Below are positions 42,022 through 50,800 of a stretch of 64,000 nucleotides of DNA, piece after piece. Source of the DNA: Rhodovulum sp. ES.010. Its GTDB lineage: Bacteria; Pseudomonadota; Alphaproteobacteria; Rhodobacterales; Rhodobacteraceae. The position numbers were made by a program, and so were the translations under genes. Numbering within the stretch: the first letter of the stretch is position 1; every line of letters begins with the position of its first letter. The stretch is taken from positions 1,250,001 through 1,314,000 of the forward strand of contig NZ_FSRS01000001.1 in the NCBI RefSeq assembly GCF_900142935.1, in the 5' to 3' direction. A model generated the notes under the pieces. It ran no database searches. It saw only the letters and a list, made by a program, of their open reading frames with translations, and was not told where the DNA came from.

Positions 42022-43095
42022 TCAGGCCATCCCGCCGCCGACCAGCCGGGTCGCGATATGGGCATAGGCGTCGGCCGCCGGACCCTCGCCCAGCGCCACC
42101 GGACGGCCCGCGTCGCCCGCCTCGCGCACCTCGAGCGCCAGCGGCAGCGCCCCAAGCAGCGGCACGCCCATCTTCTCGGCCTCGGCGGCCACCCCGCCAT
42201 GGCCGAACAGATGCGCCTCGTGCCCGCAATTGGGGCAGACATAGGTGGACATGTTCTCGATCAGCCCCAGCACCGGCGTCTTGAGCTTGGCGAACATGTC
42301 GATGGCCTTGCGCGCATCCAGAAGCGCCACGTCCTGGGGCGTCGAAACGACCAGCGCGCCGTTCAGCTTCGTCCGCTGGCACAGCGTGAGCTGCACATCG
42401 CCGGTGCCCGGCGGCAGGTCGACGATCAGGACGTCGAGCTGCCCCCAGTTCACCTGCGTCAGCAATTGCTGCAACGCCCCCATCAGCATCGGCCCGCGCC
42501 AGACCACCGCCTGCCCCTCTTCCATCATCAGCCCGATCGACATCATCGTGACGCCGTGGGCGACGATCGGTTCGATGGTCTTGCCATCGGGCGAGGCGGC
42601 GCGGCGCGAAATGCCCATCATCCGGGGCTGCGACGGGCCGTAGATATCCGCATCCAGCAGCCCCACGCGCCGCCCCTGGCGGGCGAGCGCCACGGCCAGG
42701 TTCGATGCGACCGTGGACTTGCCGACCCCGCCCTTGCCCGAGGCCACGGCAAGGATACGGTCGATCCCGGCGGGGTTCTCGGGGCCGGCCTGGGCCGTGG
42801 GGTGGCGCCCGATCTTGAGACCGCCCTGCGGCGGCGCCTTGGGCGCACCGCCATGCGCGGTCAGCACCGCCGAAACGGCCTCGACGCCCTCCAGCGCCTC
42901 GACCGCGGCCTGGGCGGCGGCGCGCGCCGGCTCCATCCGCGCGGCCTGCCCCGCATCCGGCGCCTCGATCACGAAGCGCACGGTGCCCCCCTCCACCGTC
43001 AGCGCGCGGACCATGTCGCGCGAGACGAGGTCGCCGCCATCTGGCAGGGCGATTCGGGACAGGGCGTCGAGAATGCGGTCTCGGGTGGCGGGCAT
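42022..43095 (-). CDS. apbC: Iron-sulfur cluster carrier protein Mrp/ApbC
   Basis: A cytoplasmic P-loop NTPase that binds and delivers Fe-S clusters to apoproteins. The 357-residue product has an N-terminal FeS-assembly (MIP18/DUF59) domain (about 5-85) and a C-terminal ParA-like domain with VASGKGGVGKSTVASNLAV, LLDADIYGPSQP, IVDLPPGTGDVQLTL and the cluster-binding CPNC. Length and order are standard for Mrp. A promoter region with two palindromes and a small-RNA array lies upstream on the other strand. Confidence 0.94.
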   Translation of the reverse strand: MPATRDRILDALSRIALPDGGDLVSRDMVRALTVEGGTVRFVIEAPDAGQAARMEPARAAAQAAVEALEGVEAVSAVLTAHGGAPKAPPQGGLKIGRHPTAQAGPENPAGIDRILAVASGKGGVGKSTVASNLAVALARQGRRVGLLDADIYGPSQPRMMGISRRAASPDGKTIEPIVAHGVTMMSIGLMMEEGQAVVWRGPMLMGALQQLLTQVNWGQLDVLIVDLPPGTGDVQLTLCQRTKLNGALVVSTPQDVALLDARKAIDMFAKLKTPVLGLIENMSTYVCPNCGHEAHLFGHGGVAAEAEKMGVPLLGALPLALEVREAGDAGRPVALGEGPAADAYAHIATRLVGGGMA

Positions 43096-43219
43096 GCGCG
43101 CCTCCTTTTCGTGCCTTTTCCTTACCGCTTTACTTGGTCATATCCGCCGCAAGGGCAAGGGCGTTCACGCGTTGCCGGGTTTCGCGGCAGCGCCCCACGG
43201 AGCGCCCAGAAATACGTCA

Positions 43220-43251
43220 GCATAACTTATGCGCTTTCTGCATGGCAGAAA
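43220..43251. promoter_or_regulatory. Two adjacent perfect palindromes between mrp and the RNA array
   Basis: GCATAA-C-TTATGC at 43220-43232 and TTTCTGC-ATG-GCAGAAA at 43235-43251 are perfect inverted repeats separated by two bases. They lie in the intergenic region between mrp (minus) and the hairpin RNA array (plus), 16 bases before a candidate promoter. They look like binding sites for one or two dimeric regulators; which ones is unknown. Confidence 0.5.
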
Positions 43252-43266
43252 TTCACCCGCCAGGGA

Positions 43267-43293
43267 TTGTGCATGTGCAGCATTCGCCTATTT
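43267..43293 (+). promoter_or_regulatory. Candidate RpoH-type promoter for the hairpin RNA array
   Basis: TTGTGC (43267-43272), 15 bases, then CTATTT (43288-43293). This resembles Rhodobacter RpoH-dependent promoters (TTG ... C-pyrimidine-AT-W-T). A start near 43300 would give a transcript of about 250 bases covering the whole array. Related CCUCCUCCC RNAs in Rhodobacter are RpoHI/RpoHII dependent. Weak by-eye match. Confidence 0.35.
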
Positions 43294-43369
43294 TGAGGAT
43301 CAACGGCGCCGGGCACAGCCCGCGCCACGGGCAAGGTCGGGGCAAGCGCCCGGACCGGCTCGGGTGAAC

Positions 43370-43551
43370 GGGAAACCCCTCCTCCTCCCTGGGTTTCCTT
43401 GTCTCGCGGCGGCACCTACCTCCTCCCAGGTGTCGCCGCACCTTTCTTCCGGGGCCTTCGGGCGCCGGCTTGTGCGGCGGGTCGTCTCCTCCTCCCTGAC
43501 CCCGTCGCAGGACAGAGCGGCGGTGCCCATCCTCCCGGGCATCGCCGTTTT
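43370..43551 (+). ncRNA. Tandem array of four hairpins with anti-Shine-Dalgarno loops (CcsR/cuckoo-type small RNA)
   Basis: Four consecutive stem-loops on the plus strand. H1 is 43371-43398 (8 bp, loop with CCTCCTCCC at 43381-43389). H2 is 43406-43439 (12 bp, CCTCCTCCC at 43419-43427). H3 is 43473-43509 (11 bp with one bulge, CCTCCTCCC at 43488-43496). H4 is 43518-43547 (11 bp, loop TCCTCCC at 43530-43536), followed by TTTT, so it doubles as the terminator. Rhodobacterales and Rhizobiales carry RNAs with CCUCCUCCC loops (CcsR1-4; cuckoo RNA family) that are complementary to ribosome binding sites and act in stress responses. Two hairpins make one unit in those, so this locus would hold two units. 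The usual upstream DUF1127 gene is absent. Confidence 0.85.
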
Positions 43552-43580
43552 GCATTGAGGACGCCGTGGCGAAAGCGGGC

Positions 43581-44648
43581 TCAGGCCCGAAGTGCGGCGC
43601 GGTCCGAAAGGCCGGCCTGCGCCGGCGCCTCCTCCGACGCCCCGCCGAAGAGCGCGCGCGCCTCGTAGGCGCGCAGAACGGGACGGGCCGCCTCGAAGGA
43701 CTCGCCCTCGGGGGCGTCGAGATCGAACTCGGGAAAATGCGCCGCGATCTCGTCGCGCGCGTCGCTGTCGAGCGCCCGGCGCGCGACATCGCCCAGATAA
43801 AGGCTCTCGCAGGGCACGCCTTCGGCCAGCACGATCTCGTGGCGCTCGAACAGAAGGTGGACATAGCGCACCATCGGGCGCTCGACGACGCGGGCGCCGG
43901 CCTGCCCGCTCAGCGCATAGGCGCGGGCTGGCACCAGCACGTCGGGCGTGCCGAACAGCAACTCCGCCGAGGCGGACGCATGCAGCAGGCGATGTTGGGG
44001 CGAAAGCCGCAGCGGCCGGTCGTTGCCAAGGGTGCCCGCGGGAAACTCCACCGGGGCCATCCGCCCGGTCCCGCGCACGACGCTCTGCCCGACCCAGAGC
44101 AGCACCTGCGGGCCGTGGTCGAGGGTTTCGACCATCATGCCGGGCACGAGGCTCGCCGCGCGCACCGGGCCGCGCGGCGTGGCGATCAGGGTTTCGCCCT
44201 CGAAGCAGATCACCTGGGCGGTGTATTCGCTGTTTGGGTCCTGGTCGTAGACGTAGAAGCCGGGGCTGAACCCGCCGCTGTAATTGTCCCAGTACCATTG
44301 CTCCAGGTCGAAGCCCGGCGACCAGACCACCTGCACCGTCTGGCCGTCCGTGTCGGTGCCCTCGAACACCACGGCGTGGCCGCTGGCGAACTCGATCTCG
44401 TCGGACCGGATGACGACGGCATCGGTCAGCGTGGCCTTGTGCGCCCCGCCGAAGGACACGTCGTAGACATCGCCCACCTCGAAGAGATACGGGTCGGGAT
44501 CATCGGACTTCGCGGTGATGACGAGGTCCTTGGTGCCGTTCGGCGGATAGTCGAATGTCGATGAGCCCGGTCCGCTGGCATTGCTGTCGACATTGCGGCC
44601 GGTGGCGGCAGCAAACTCGGTATCCGGCGGGGTGAACGTCACAAGCAT
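43581..44648 (-). CDS. Hint-domain (hedgehog/intein-like) protein
   Basis: A 355-residue protein whose C-terminal half (about 145-310) is a Hint_2-type domain. It starts with a catalytic-type cysteine in VICFEGETLIATPRGPV, then LVPGMMVETLDHG, and LRLSPQHRLL with a conserved histidine. The N-terminal half (about 1-140) is beta-rich and Asp/Gly-rich, with a likely Ca-binding or adhesion character but no recognised family. Such proteins are common and multi-copy in Rhodobacterales; autoprocessing is suspected but mostly unproven. AAGGAG six bases before ATG 44648 fixes the start. A GGTTAACC palindrome with a CtrA-like TTAACC half-site sits 46 bases upstream. Confidence 0.82.
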   Translation of the reverse strand: MLVTFTPPDTEFAAATGRNVDSNASGPGSSTFDYPPNGTKDLVITAKSDDPDPYLFEVGDVYDVSFGGAHKATLTDAVVIRSDEIEFASGHAVVFEGTDTDGQTVQVVWSPGFDLEQWYWDNYSGGFSPGFYVYDQDPNSEYTAQVICFEGETLIATPRGPVRAASLVPGMMVETLDHGPQVLLWVGQSVVRGTGRMAPVEFPAGTLGNDRPLRLSPQHRLLHASASAELLFGTPDVLVPARAYALSGQAGARVVERPMVRYVHLLFERHEIVLAEGVPCESLYLGDVARRALDSDARDEIAAHFPEFDLDAPEGESFEAARPVLRAYEARALFGGASEEAPAQAGLSDRAALRA

Positions 44649-44764
44649 GGCGGACTCCTTCCCAGCCAACCTCTTCCGCCCCACCCCAAGGAAGGGTTAA
44701 CCGGGCCGCGAAGCGCGACGGGAATTTGCACCGGGTTTTCGCTAAAACCCGCCGGTCCGCACGT

Positions 44765-47116
44765 TCAGGACGGCACGTCGTCGGCGTTTTCGGCCGGCAC
44801 GACGAACCGCGCCACCACATTCTTGCGGCCCGCCTTGTCGAACGCGATATCCAGCTTGTCGCCCTCGATCCCCGTCACCGTGCCGTAGCCGAATTTCTGG
44901 TGGAACACGCGCGCGCCCGACTCGTAGGCCGCGACGGCCTCGACGTCGATCGTGATGGTCCGGCTTTCGCGGGGCTGGCCGACCGGGCGCTGCTGGCCGC
45001 GCGCCTGCAGACGCTTCCAGCCCGGCGAATTGTAGACATTCGCGCCGGCCGCCGCCTGTTCGATCCCCGACGACACCGCGCCGCCGCCCCCGTAGAGCCC
45101 CGGCGGGGTCAGCACCTCGACATGCGCCTCCGGCAGTTCGTCGATGAAGCGCGAGGGCAGCGCCGATTGCCATTGGCCGTAAACGCGCCGGTTGGCGGCG
45201 AAGGAGATCGTGCACAGCTCCTCGGCCCGGGTGATGCCGACATAGGCCAGCCTCCGCTCCTCCTCGAGCCCCTTGAGCCCGCTTTCATCCATCGAGCGTT
45301 GGCTGGGGAACAGCCCGTCCTCCCAGCCCGGCAGGAACACCACCGGGAATTCCAGCCCCTTCGCGGCATGCAGCGTCATGATCGAGATCTTGGCGCCCTC
45401 ACCTTCGGTCTCGTTGTCCATGATCAGCGCGACATGTTCGAGGAACCCTTGCAGGTTCTCGAACTCCTCCAGCGCCTTCACGAGTTCCTTGAGGTTCTCC
45501 AGCCGCCCCGGCGCCTCCGGCGTCTTGTCGTTCTGCCAGTGCTCGGTATAGCCGGACTCTTCGAGGATGATCTCGGCCAGCTCGACATGGCTTTGCGCGC
45601 TGTCCAGCGCGCCCCCATGCCAGCGCCCGATGCCCTGCAACAGCTTGCGCAGTTCACTGGCGCCCTTGCCGGTCAGCCCCTGCGTTTCCAAGAGCAGCCG
45701 CGCGCCCTCGACCAGCGTCACGCCGTTCGACCGCGCCATCACCTGGATCTTCTGCTGCGCCTTGTCGCCGAGGCCCCGCTTGGGCGTGTTCACGATCCGC
45801 TCGAAGGCGAGGTCGTCGTCGGGGCTGACGGCGAGGCGGAAATAGGCCATCGCGTCGCGGATCTCCATCCGCTCGTAGAAGCGCGGGCCGCCGATGACGC
45901 GATAGGGCAACCCGATCGTGAGGAACCGGTCCTCGAAGGCGCGCATCTGGTGCGAGGCGCGCACCAGGATCGCCATGTCGTCGAGGCTTTTCGGGTCCAG
46001 TCCGCGGCTGCCGCCCTGCAGCGCCTCGGCCTCTTCGCCGATCCAGCGCGCCTCCTCCTCGCCGTCCCAATGGCCGATCAGGCGCACCTTCTCGCCTTCG
46101 TCCGCCTCGGTCCAGAGCGTCTTGCCCAGCCGCCCCTTGTTGGCCGCGATCAGCCCCGAGGCGGCGGCCAGGATATGCGGGGTCGAGCGGTAGTTCTGTT
46201 CCAGCCGGATCACCTCGGCGCCCGGGAAATCCTTCTCGAAGCGCAGGATGTTGCCCACCTCGGCCCCGCGCCAGCCATAGATCGACTGGTCGTCGTCGCC
46301 CACGCAGCAGATGTTCTTGTGTCCGCCCGCGAGCAGACGCAGCCACATGTATTGCGCGACATTCGTGTCCTGGTACTCGTCCACCAGGATATAGCGGAAC
46401 CAGCGGCGATATTGCGCCAGCACGTCCTCATGGGCCTGGAAGATCGTCAGCATGTGCAGCAGCAGGTCGCCGAAATCGACAGCGTTCAGATTGCGCAGAC
46501 GGTCCTGATAGGCGGCGTAAAGCTCCACGCCCCGGTTGTTGAAGGCCGACGCCTCGGCCGCGGACACTTGCTCGGGCGTCCAGGCGCGGTTCTTCCAGTG
46601 GTCGATGATGCCCGCCAGTTGCCGCGCGGGCCAGCGCTTTTCGTCGATATTGGCCGCGACGATCAACTGCTTCATCAGGCGGATCTGGTCGTCGGTGTCG
46701 AGAATCGTGAAGTTCGACTTGAGCCCCGCCAGTTCCGCATGCCGCCGCAACAGCTTCACGCAGATCGCGTGAAACGTGCCCAGCCAGGGCATCCCCTCGA
46801 CCGTGTGGCCCATCAGCCGGCCCACACGCTCCTTCATCTCGCGCGCGGCCTTGTTGGTGAAGGTCACGGCGAGAATCTCGTTCGGCCGCGCGACGCCCGT
46901 GTTCAGCAGATGCGCGATGCGGGTGGTCAGCGCCTTGGTCTTGCCGGTGCCCGCGCCCGCCAGCATCAGGACCGGGCCGTCCAGCGCCTCGACCGCCTGT
47001 CGCTGGGCCGGGTTCAGACCTTCGAGATAAGGCATGGGCCGCGCGGCCATCGCGCGCGCGGACAGCGAGGCGCGCTCGGCCGCCTCAAAGGCGTCGGTGT
47101 CGTCGATCGGACTCAT
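44765..47116 (-). CDS. UvrD/PcrA-family ATP-dependent DNA helicase
   Basis: A superfamily 1A 3-prime to 5-prime DNA helicase acting in repair and replication-conflict removal. The 783-residue product has the Q motif LNPAQRQAVEALDGP, Walker A AGAGTGKTKALTTRI, motif Ia VTFTNKAAREMKER, motif II VDEYQDTN, motif III DDDQSIYGWRGA, motif IV LEQNYRST, motif V TLHAAKGLEF and motif VI RLAYVGITRA. The C-terminus has a Tudor-like fold (VFHQKFGYGTVTGIEGDKL) as in UvrD/PcrA. ATG 47116 begins with an Asp/Glu/Ala-rich lead of about 25 residues before the Q motif region. It is divergent from the small lipoprotein gene. Confidence 0.94.
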   Translation of the reverse strand: MSPIDDTDAFEAAERASLSARAMAARPMPYLEGLNPAQRQAVEALDGPVLMLAGAGTGKTKALTTRIAHLLNTGVARPNEILAVTFTNKAAREMKERVGRLMGHTVEGMPWLGTFHAICVKLLRRHAELAGLKSNFTILDTDDQIRLMKQLIVAANIDEKRWPARQLAGIIDHWKNRAWTPEQVSAAEASAFNNRGVELYAAYQDRLRNLNAVDFGDLLLHMLTIFQAHEDVLAQYRRWFRYILVDEYQDTNVAQYMWLRLLAGGHKNICCVGDDDQSIYGWRGAEVGNILRFEKDFPGAEVIRLEQNYRSTPHILAAASGLIAANKGRLGKTLWTEADEGEKVRLIGHWDGEEEARWIGEEAEALQGGSRGLDPKSLDDMAILVRASHQMRAFEDRFLTIGLPYRVIGGPRFYERMEIRDAMAYFRLAVSPDDDLAFERIVNTPKRGLGDKAQQKIQVMARSNGVTLVEGARLLLETQGLTGKGASELRKLLQGIGRWHGGALDSAQSHVELAEIILEESGYTEHWQNDKTPEAPGRLENLKELVKALEEFENLQGFLEHVALIMDNETEGEGAKISIMTLHAAKGLEFPVVFLPGWEDGLFPSQRSMDESGLKGLEEERRLAYVGITRAEELCTISFAANRRVYGQWQSALPSRFIDELPEAHVEVLTPPGLYGGGGAVSSGIEQAAAGANVYNSPGWKRLQARGQQRPVGQPRESRTITIDVEAVAAYESGARVFHQKFGYGTVTGIEGDKLDIAFDKAGRKNVVARFVVPAENADDVPS

Positions 47117-47234
47117 GGCCCTCAACCTAGCGCGGCTCGCCGCGAAGTTAAAGAAGTGTTCGCAGAATGTTCCTTCGATCCGCCGAAACACGCCGCAGGA
47201 TTGCCTTTTCGCGCGAAACGGGAATAGTCGACTC

Positions 47235-47705
47235 ATGAAACCCGCTGCAAGAGACATGCGCGCCCTGGCGCTCGGGATCGGTCTGGTCGCGCTTGCGGGG
47301 TGCGCCGCCGACGCGCCCGAACGCGCGCCCGAAGAGATGCGCCCGATCGAGCCGGTGCCGGCGAACGCGCCCGCCCCGGTGACGGCCTGGCCTGCCGCCG
47401 CCATCGCCGGCCCGGCCGCGTCGCCGCCCCCCGCCGATCTCCGCCCGATCCCGCCGGGCCCCGAAGCCGATGCCGCGATGGACGCCGCGGCGGCCGCCAT
47501 GGTGATGCCGCCGCCCGCGGCACGGACCAATTGCGTGGCCGATTTCGCCACCCGGTTCCGCCTGCCCCGGACGGCCGTTCTGATGGGCGGCCAGGGGCGG
47601 ACGGCGGCCGGCTGGTATATCGATCTCGGCATGCCGGGCAACGCGCGGACATGGCGCTGTCAGACCGGCCCGGAGGGGGCCGTGCGCACCGTGACGCCGC
47701 GCTGA
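47235..47705 (+). CDS. Small proline/alanine-rich lipoprotein
   Basis: A 156-residue protein with a lipobox LVALAGC (Cys near residue 22), so it should be an envelope lipoprotein. Residues about 25-95 are a Pro/Ala-rich, disordered spacer. The last 60 residues form a small domain with two cysteines and an RFRLPRTAVLMGG segment that could bind an I78-type protease-inhibitor or similar fold, but I cannot assign it. ATG 47235 is chosen; ATG 47256 would also leave a signal peptide. It precedes pyc by about 115 bases on the same strand. Confidence 0.65.
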   Translation: MKPAARDMRALALGIGLVALAGCAADAPERAPEEMRPIEPVPANAPAPVTAWPAAAIAGPAASPPPADLRPIPPGPEADAAMDAAAAAMVMPPPAARTNCVADFATRFRLPRTAVLMGGQGRTAAGWYIDLGMPGNARTWRCQTGPEGAVRTVTPR

Positions 47706-47820
47706 CCTGCCGCGCCGCGTGCCAAGACCTCTTGCGCCGCTGCGGCGCAGAGATATACCGATTAGTCATTCTCCGCGCGCCGACCGCGCCGGACGGACCG
47801 ATCCAGAAGGAAGCCCGCCC

Positions 47821-50800
47821 TTGTCCGAGTTCAAGAAAATTCTCGTCGCCAACCGCGGCGAAATCGCCATCCGGGTGATGCGTGCCGCCAACGAACTCGG
47901 CAAGCGCACCGTCGCGGTCTATGCCGAGGAGGACAAGCTGGGCCTCCACCGCTTCAAGGCGGACGAAGCCTACAAGATCGGCGCGGGGCTGGGCCCGGTG
48001 CAGGCCTATCTCGCCATCGACGAGATCATCCGGGTCGCGAAGATGTCGGGCGCGGACGCGGTGCATCCGGGCTACGGACTGTTGTCCGAGAACCCGGCCT
48101 TCGTCGAGGCCTGCGCCGCCGAGGGCATCACCTTCATCGGCCCGAAGGCGGAAACCATGCGCGCGCTCGGCGACAAGGCCAGCGCCCGCAAGGTGGCGAT
48201 TTCCGCCGACGTGCCGGTGATCCCGGCCACAGAGGTTCTGGGCGAGGACATGACCGCCATCGCCCGCGAGGCCGAGGAGATCGGCTATCCGCTGATGCTG
48301 AAGGCGTCCTGGGGCGGCGGCGGGCGCGGCATGCGGCCGATCACCGGCCCCGACGAGCTGGAGGACAAGGTGCGCGAGGGCCGGCGCGAGGCCGAGGCCG
48401 CCTTCGGCAACGGCGAAGGGTATCTGGAAAAGATGATCACCCGCGCCCGCCATGTCGAGGTGCAGATCCTCGGCGACAGCCACGGCAACATCTACCACCT
48501 GTGGGAGCGCGACTGCTCGGTCCAGCGGCGCAACCAGAAGGTCGTGGAACGCGCGCCCGCGCCCTATCTCTCACCCGCCCAGCGCGAGCACCTGTGCAAT
48601 CTCGGCAAGAAGATCGCCGAGGCGGTGAACTACGAATGCGCCGGCACCATCGAGTTCCTGATGGATATGGAGACGGGCGAGTTCTACTTCATCGAGGTCA
48701 ACCCCCGCATCCAGGTCGAGCACACCGTCACCGAGGAGGTGACCGGCATCGATATCGTGCAGGCCCAGATCCGCATCGCCGAGGGCGCCAGCCTTGTCGA
48801 GGCGACAGGCATCGCCAGCCAGTATGAAGTCCAGCTGAACGGCCACGCCATGCAGTGCCGGATCACCACCGAGGACCCGCTGAACAACTTCATCCCCGAT
48901 TACGGCCGGATCACCGCCTACCGCGGCGCGACCGGCATGGGCATCCGGCTGGACGGCGGCACCGCCTATTCGGGCGCGGTCATCACCCGCTACTATGATT
49001 CGCTGCTGGAGAAGGTCACCGCCTGGGCGCCCACGCCGGAGGGCACCATCGCACGGATGGACCGGGCGCTGCGCGAGTTCCGCATCCGCGGCGTGTCCAC
49101 CAACATCGCCTTCGTCGAGAACCTGCTGAAGCACCCGACCTTCCTGTCGAACGAATACCACACCAAGTTCATCGACCAGACGCCCGAGCTTTTCCGTTTC
49201 GAAAAGCGGCGGGACCGGGCGACGCGCCTGCTGACCTTCATCGCGGACGTCACCGTGAACGGGAACCCCGAGACCGAAGGCCGTCAGCGCCCACCCGCCG
49301 ATCTCAAGACGCCGCGCCCGCCCGAGAACCGGCGCGAAAGCTACGCCCCGGGCACGCGCCAGATCCTCGACGAGTTCGGGCCGCAGGCGGTGGCCGACTG
49401 GATGGCCGAGCAGAACCAGCTTCTGCTGACCGACACCACGATGCGCGACGGGCACCAGTCGCTCCTGGCCACACGGATGCGCTCGATCGACATGATCCGG
49501 GTGGCGCCGGCCTATGCCCACAACCTGCCGCAACTCTTCAGCGTGGAATGCTGGGGCGGGGCCACCTTCGACGTGGCCTACCGCTTTCTTCAGGAATGCC
49601 CCTGGCAGCGGCTGCGCGACATCCGTGCGCGGATGCCCAACGTGATGACGCAGATGCTGCTGCGCGGGTCCAACGGGGTGGGTTACACCAATTACCCCGA
49701 CAACGTGGTGCAGGGCTTCGTGAAACAGGCCGCCGACACCGGCGTCGACGTGTTCCGCGTCTTCGACAGCCTGAACTGGGTCGAGAACATGCGCGTCGCC
49801 ATGGACGCCGTGCTGGAGACCGGCAAGGTCTGCGAGGGCGCGATCTGCTACACCGGCGACATCCTCGACCCCGACCGGGCCAAGTACGACCTGAAATACT
49901 ATGTCGAGATGGGCAAGGCGTTGAGGGACGCCGGCGCCCATATCCTGGGGCTCAAGGACATGGCGGGGCTCTTGAAACCCGCCTCGGCCACGCAGCTCTT
50001 CAAGGCGCTGAAGGAGGAGGTCGGCCTGCCGATCCACTTCCACACCCATGACACCAGCGGCATCGCCGGGGCCACCATCCTCGCCGCCGCCGACGCGGGG
50101 GTGGACGCGGTGGACGCGGCGATGGACGCGTTCTCGGGCGGCACCTCGCAGCCCTGCCTCGGCTCCATCGTCGAGGCGCTGCACAACACGCCGCGCGAAA
50201 CCGGCATCGACATCGAGGCGGTTCGCGAAATCTCGGACTACTGGGGCCAGGTGCGGAGCCAATACGCCGCCTTCGAATCCGGCATGCAGGTGCCCGCCTC
50301 CGAGGTCTATCTGCACGAGATGCCCGGCGGCCAGTTCACCAACCTCAAGGCGCAGGCGCGGTCCCTGGGGCTGGAGGACCGCTGGCCCGAGGTCGCCAAG
50401 ACCTATGCCGACGTGAACCGGATGTTCGGCGATATCGTCAAGGTGACGCCGTCCTCCAAGGTCGTGGGCGACATGGCGCTGATGATGGTCAGCCAGGGGC
50501 TGACCCGCGCCGATGTCGAGGACCCGGACAAGGACGTCGCCTTCCCCGACTCCGTGATCGGCATGATGCGCGGCGATCTGGGCCAGCCGCCCGGCGGCTT
50601 CCCCGAGAAGATCGTGAAGAAGGTGTTGAAGGACGAGGCCCCCCAGACCGAACGCCCGGGCAAGCACCTGCCCCCCGTCAACCACGAGGACGTGCGCGCC
50701 AATCTGGAAGGCCAGTTCGAGGATCTCGACTTCGACAACGAGGACCTGAACGGCTACCTGATGTATCCCAAGGTCTTCACCGACTACACCGCGCGGCACA

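Noticed and set aside
43134..43367. Possible DUF1127-type small protein upstream of the array
   Set aside because: Frames here lack the YjiS/DUF1127 signature (ALSDRELADLGI-like) and have no ribosome binding site, so I do not call one.
43229..43558. 109-codon open frame running through the hairpin array
   Set aside because: It crosses all four stem-loops and codes for a composition typical of random GC-rich DNA; no ribosome binding site. The RNA structure explains the sequence better.
44695..44702. GGTTAACC as a CtrA site for the Hint protein gene
   Set aside because: Only a half-site of the TTAA-N7-TTAA or TTAACCAT type; one 8-base palindrome is too little evidence.
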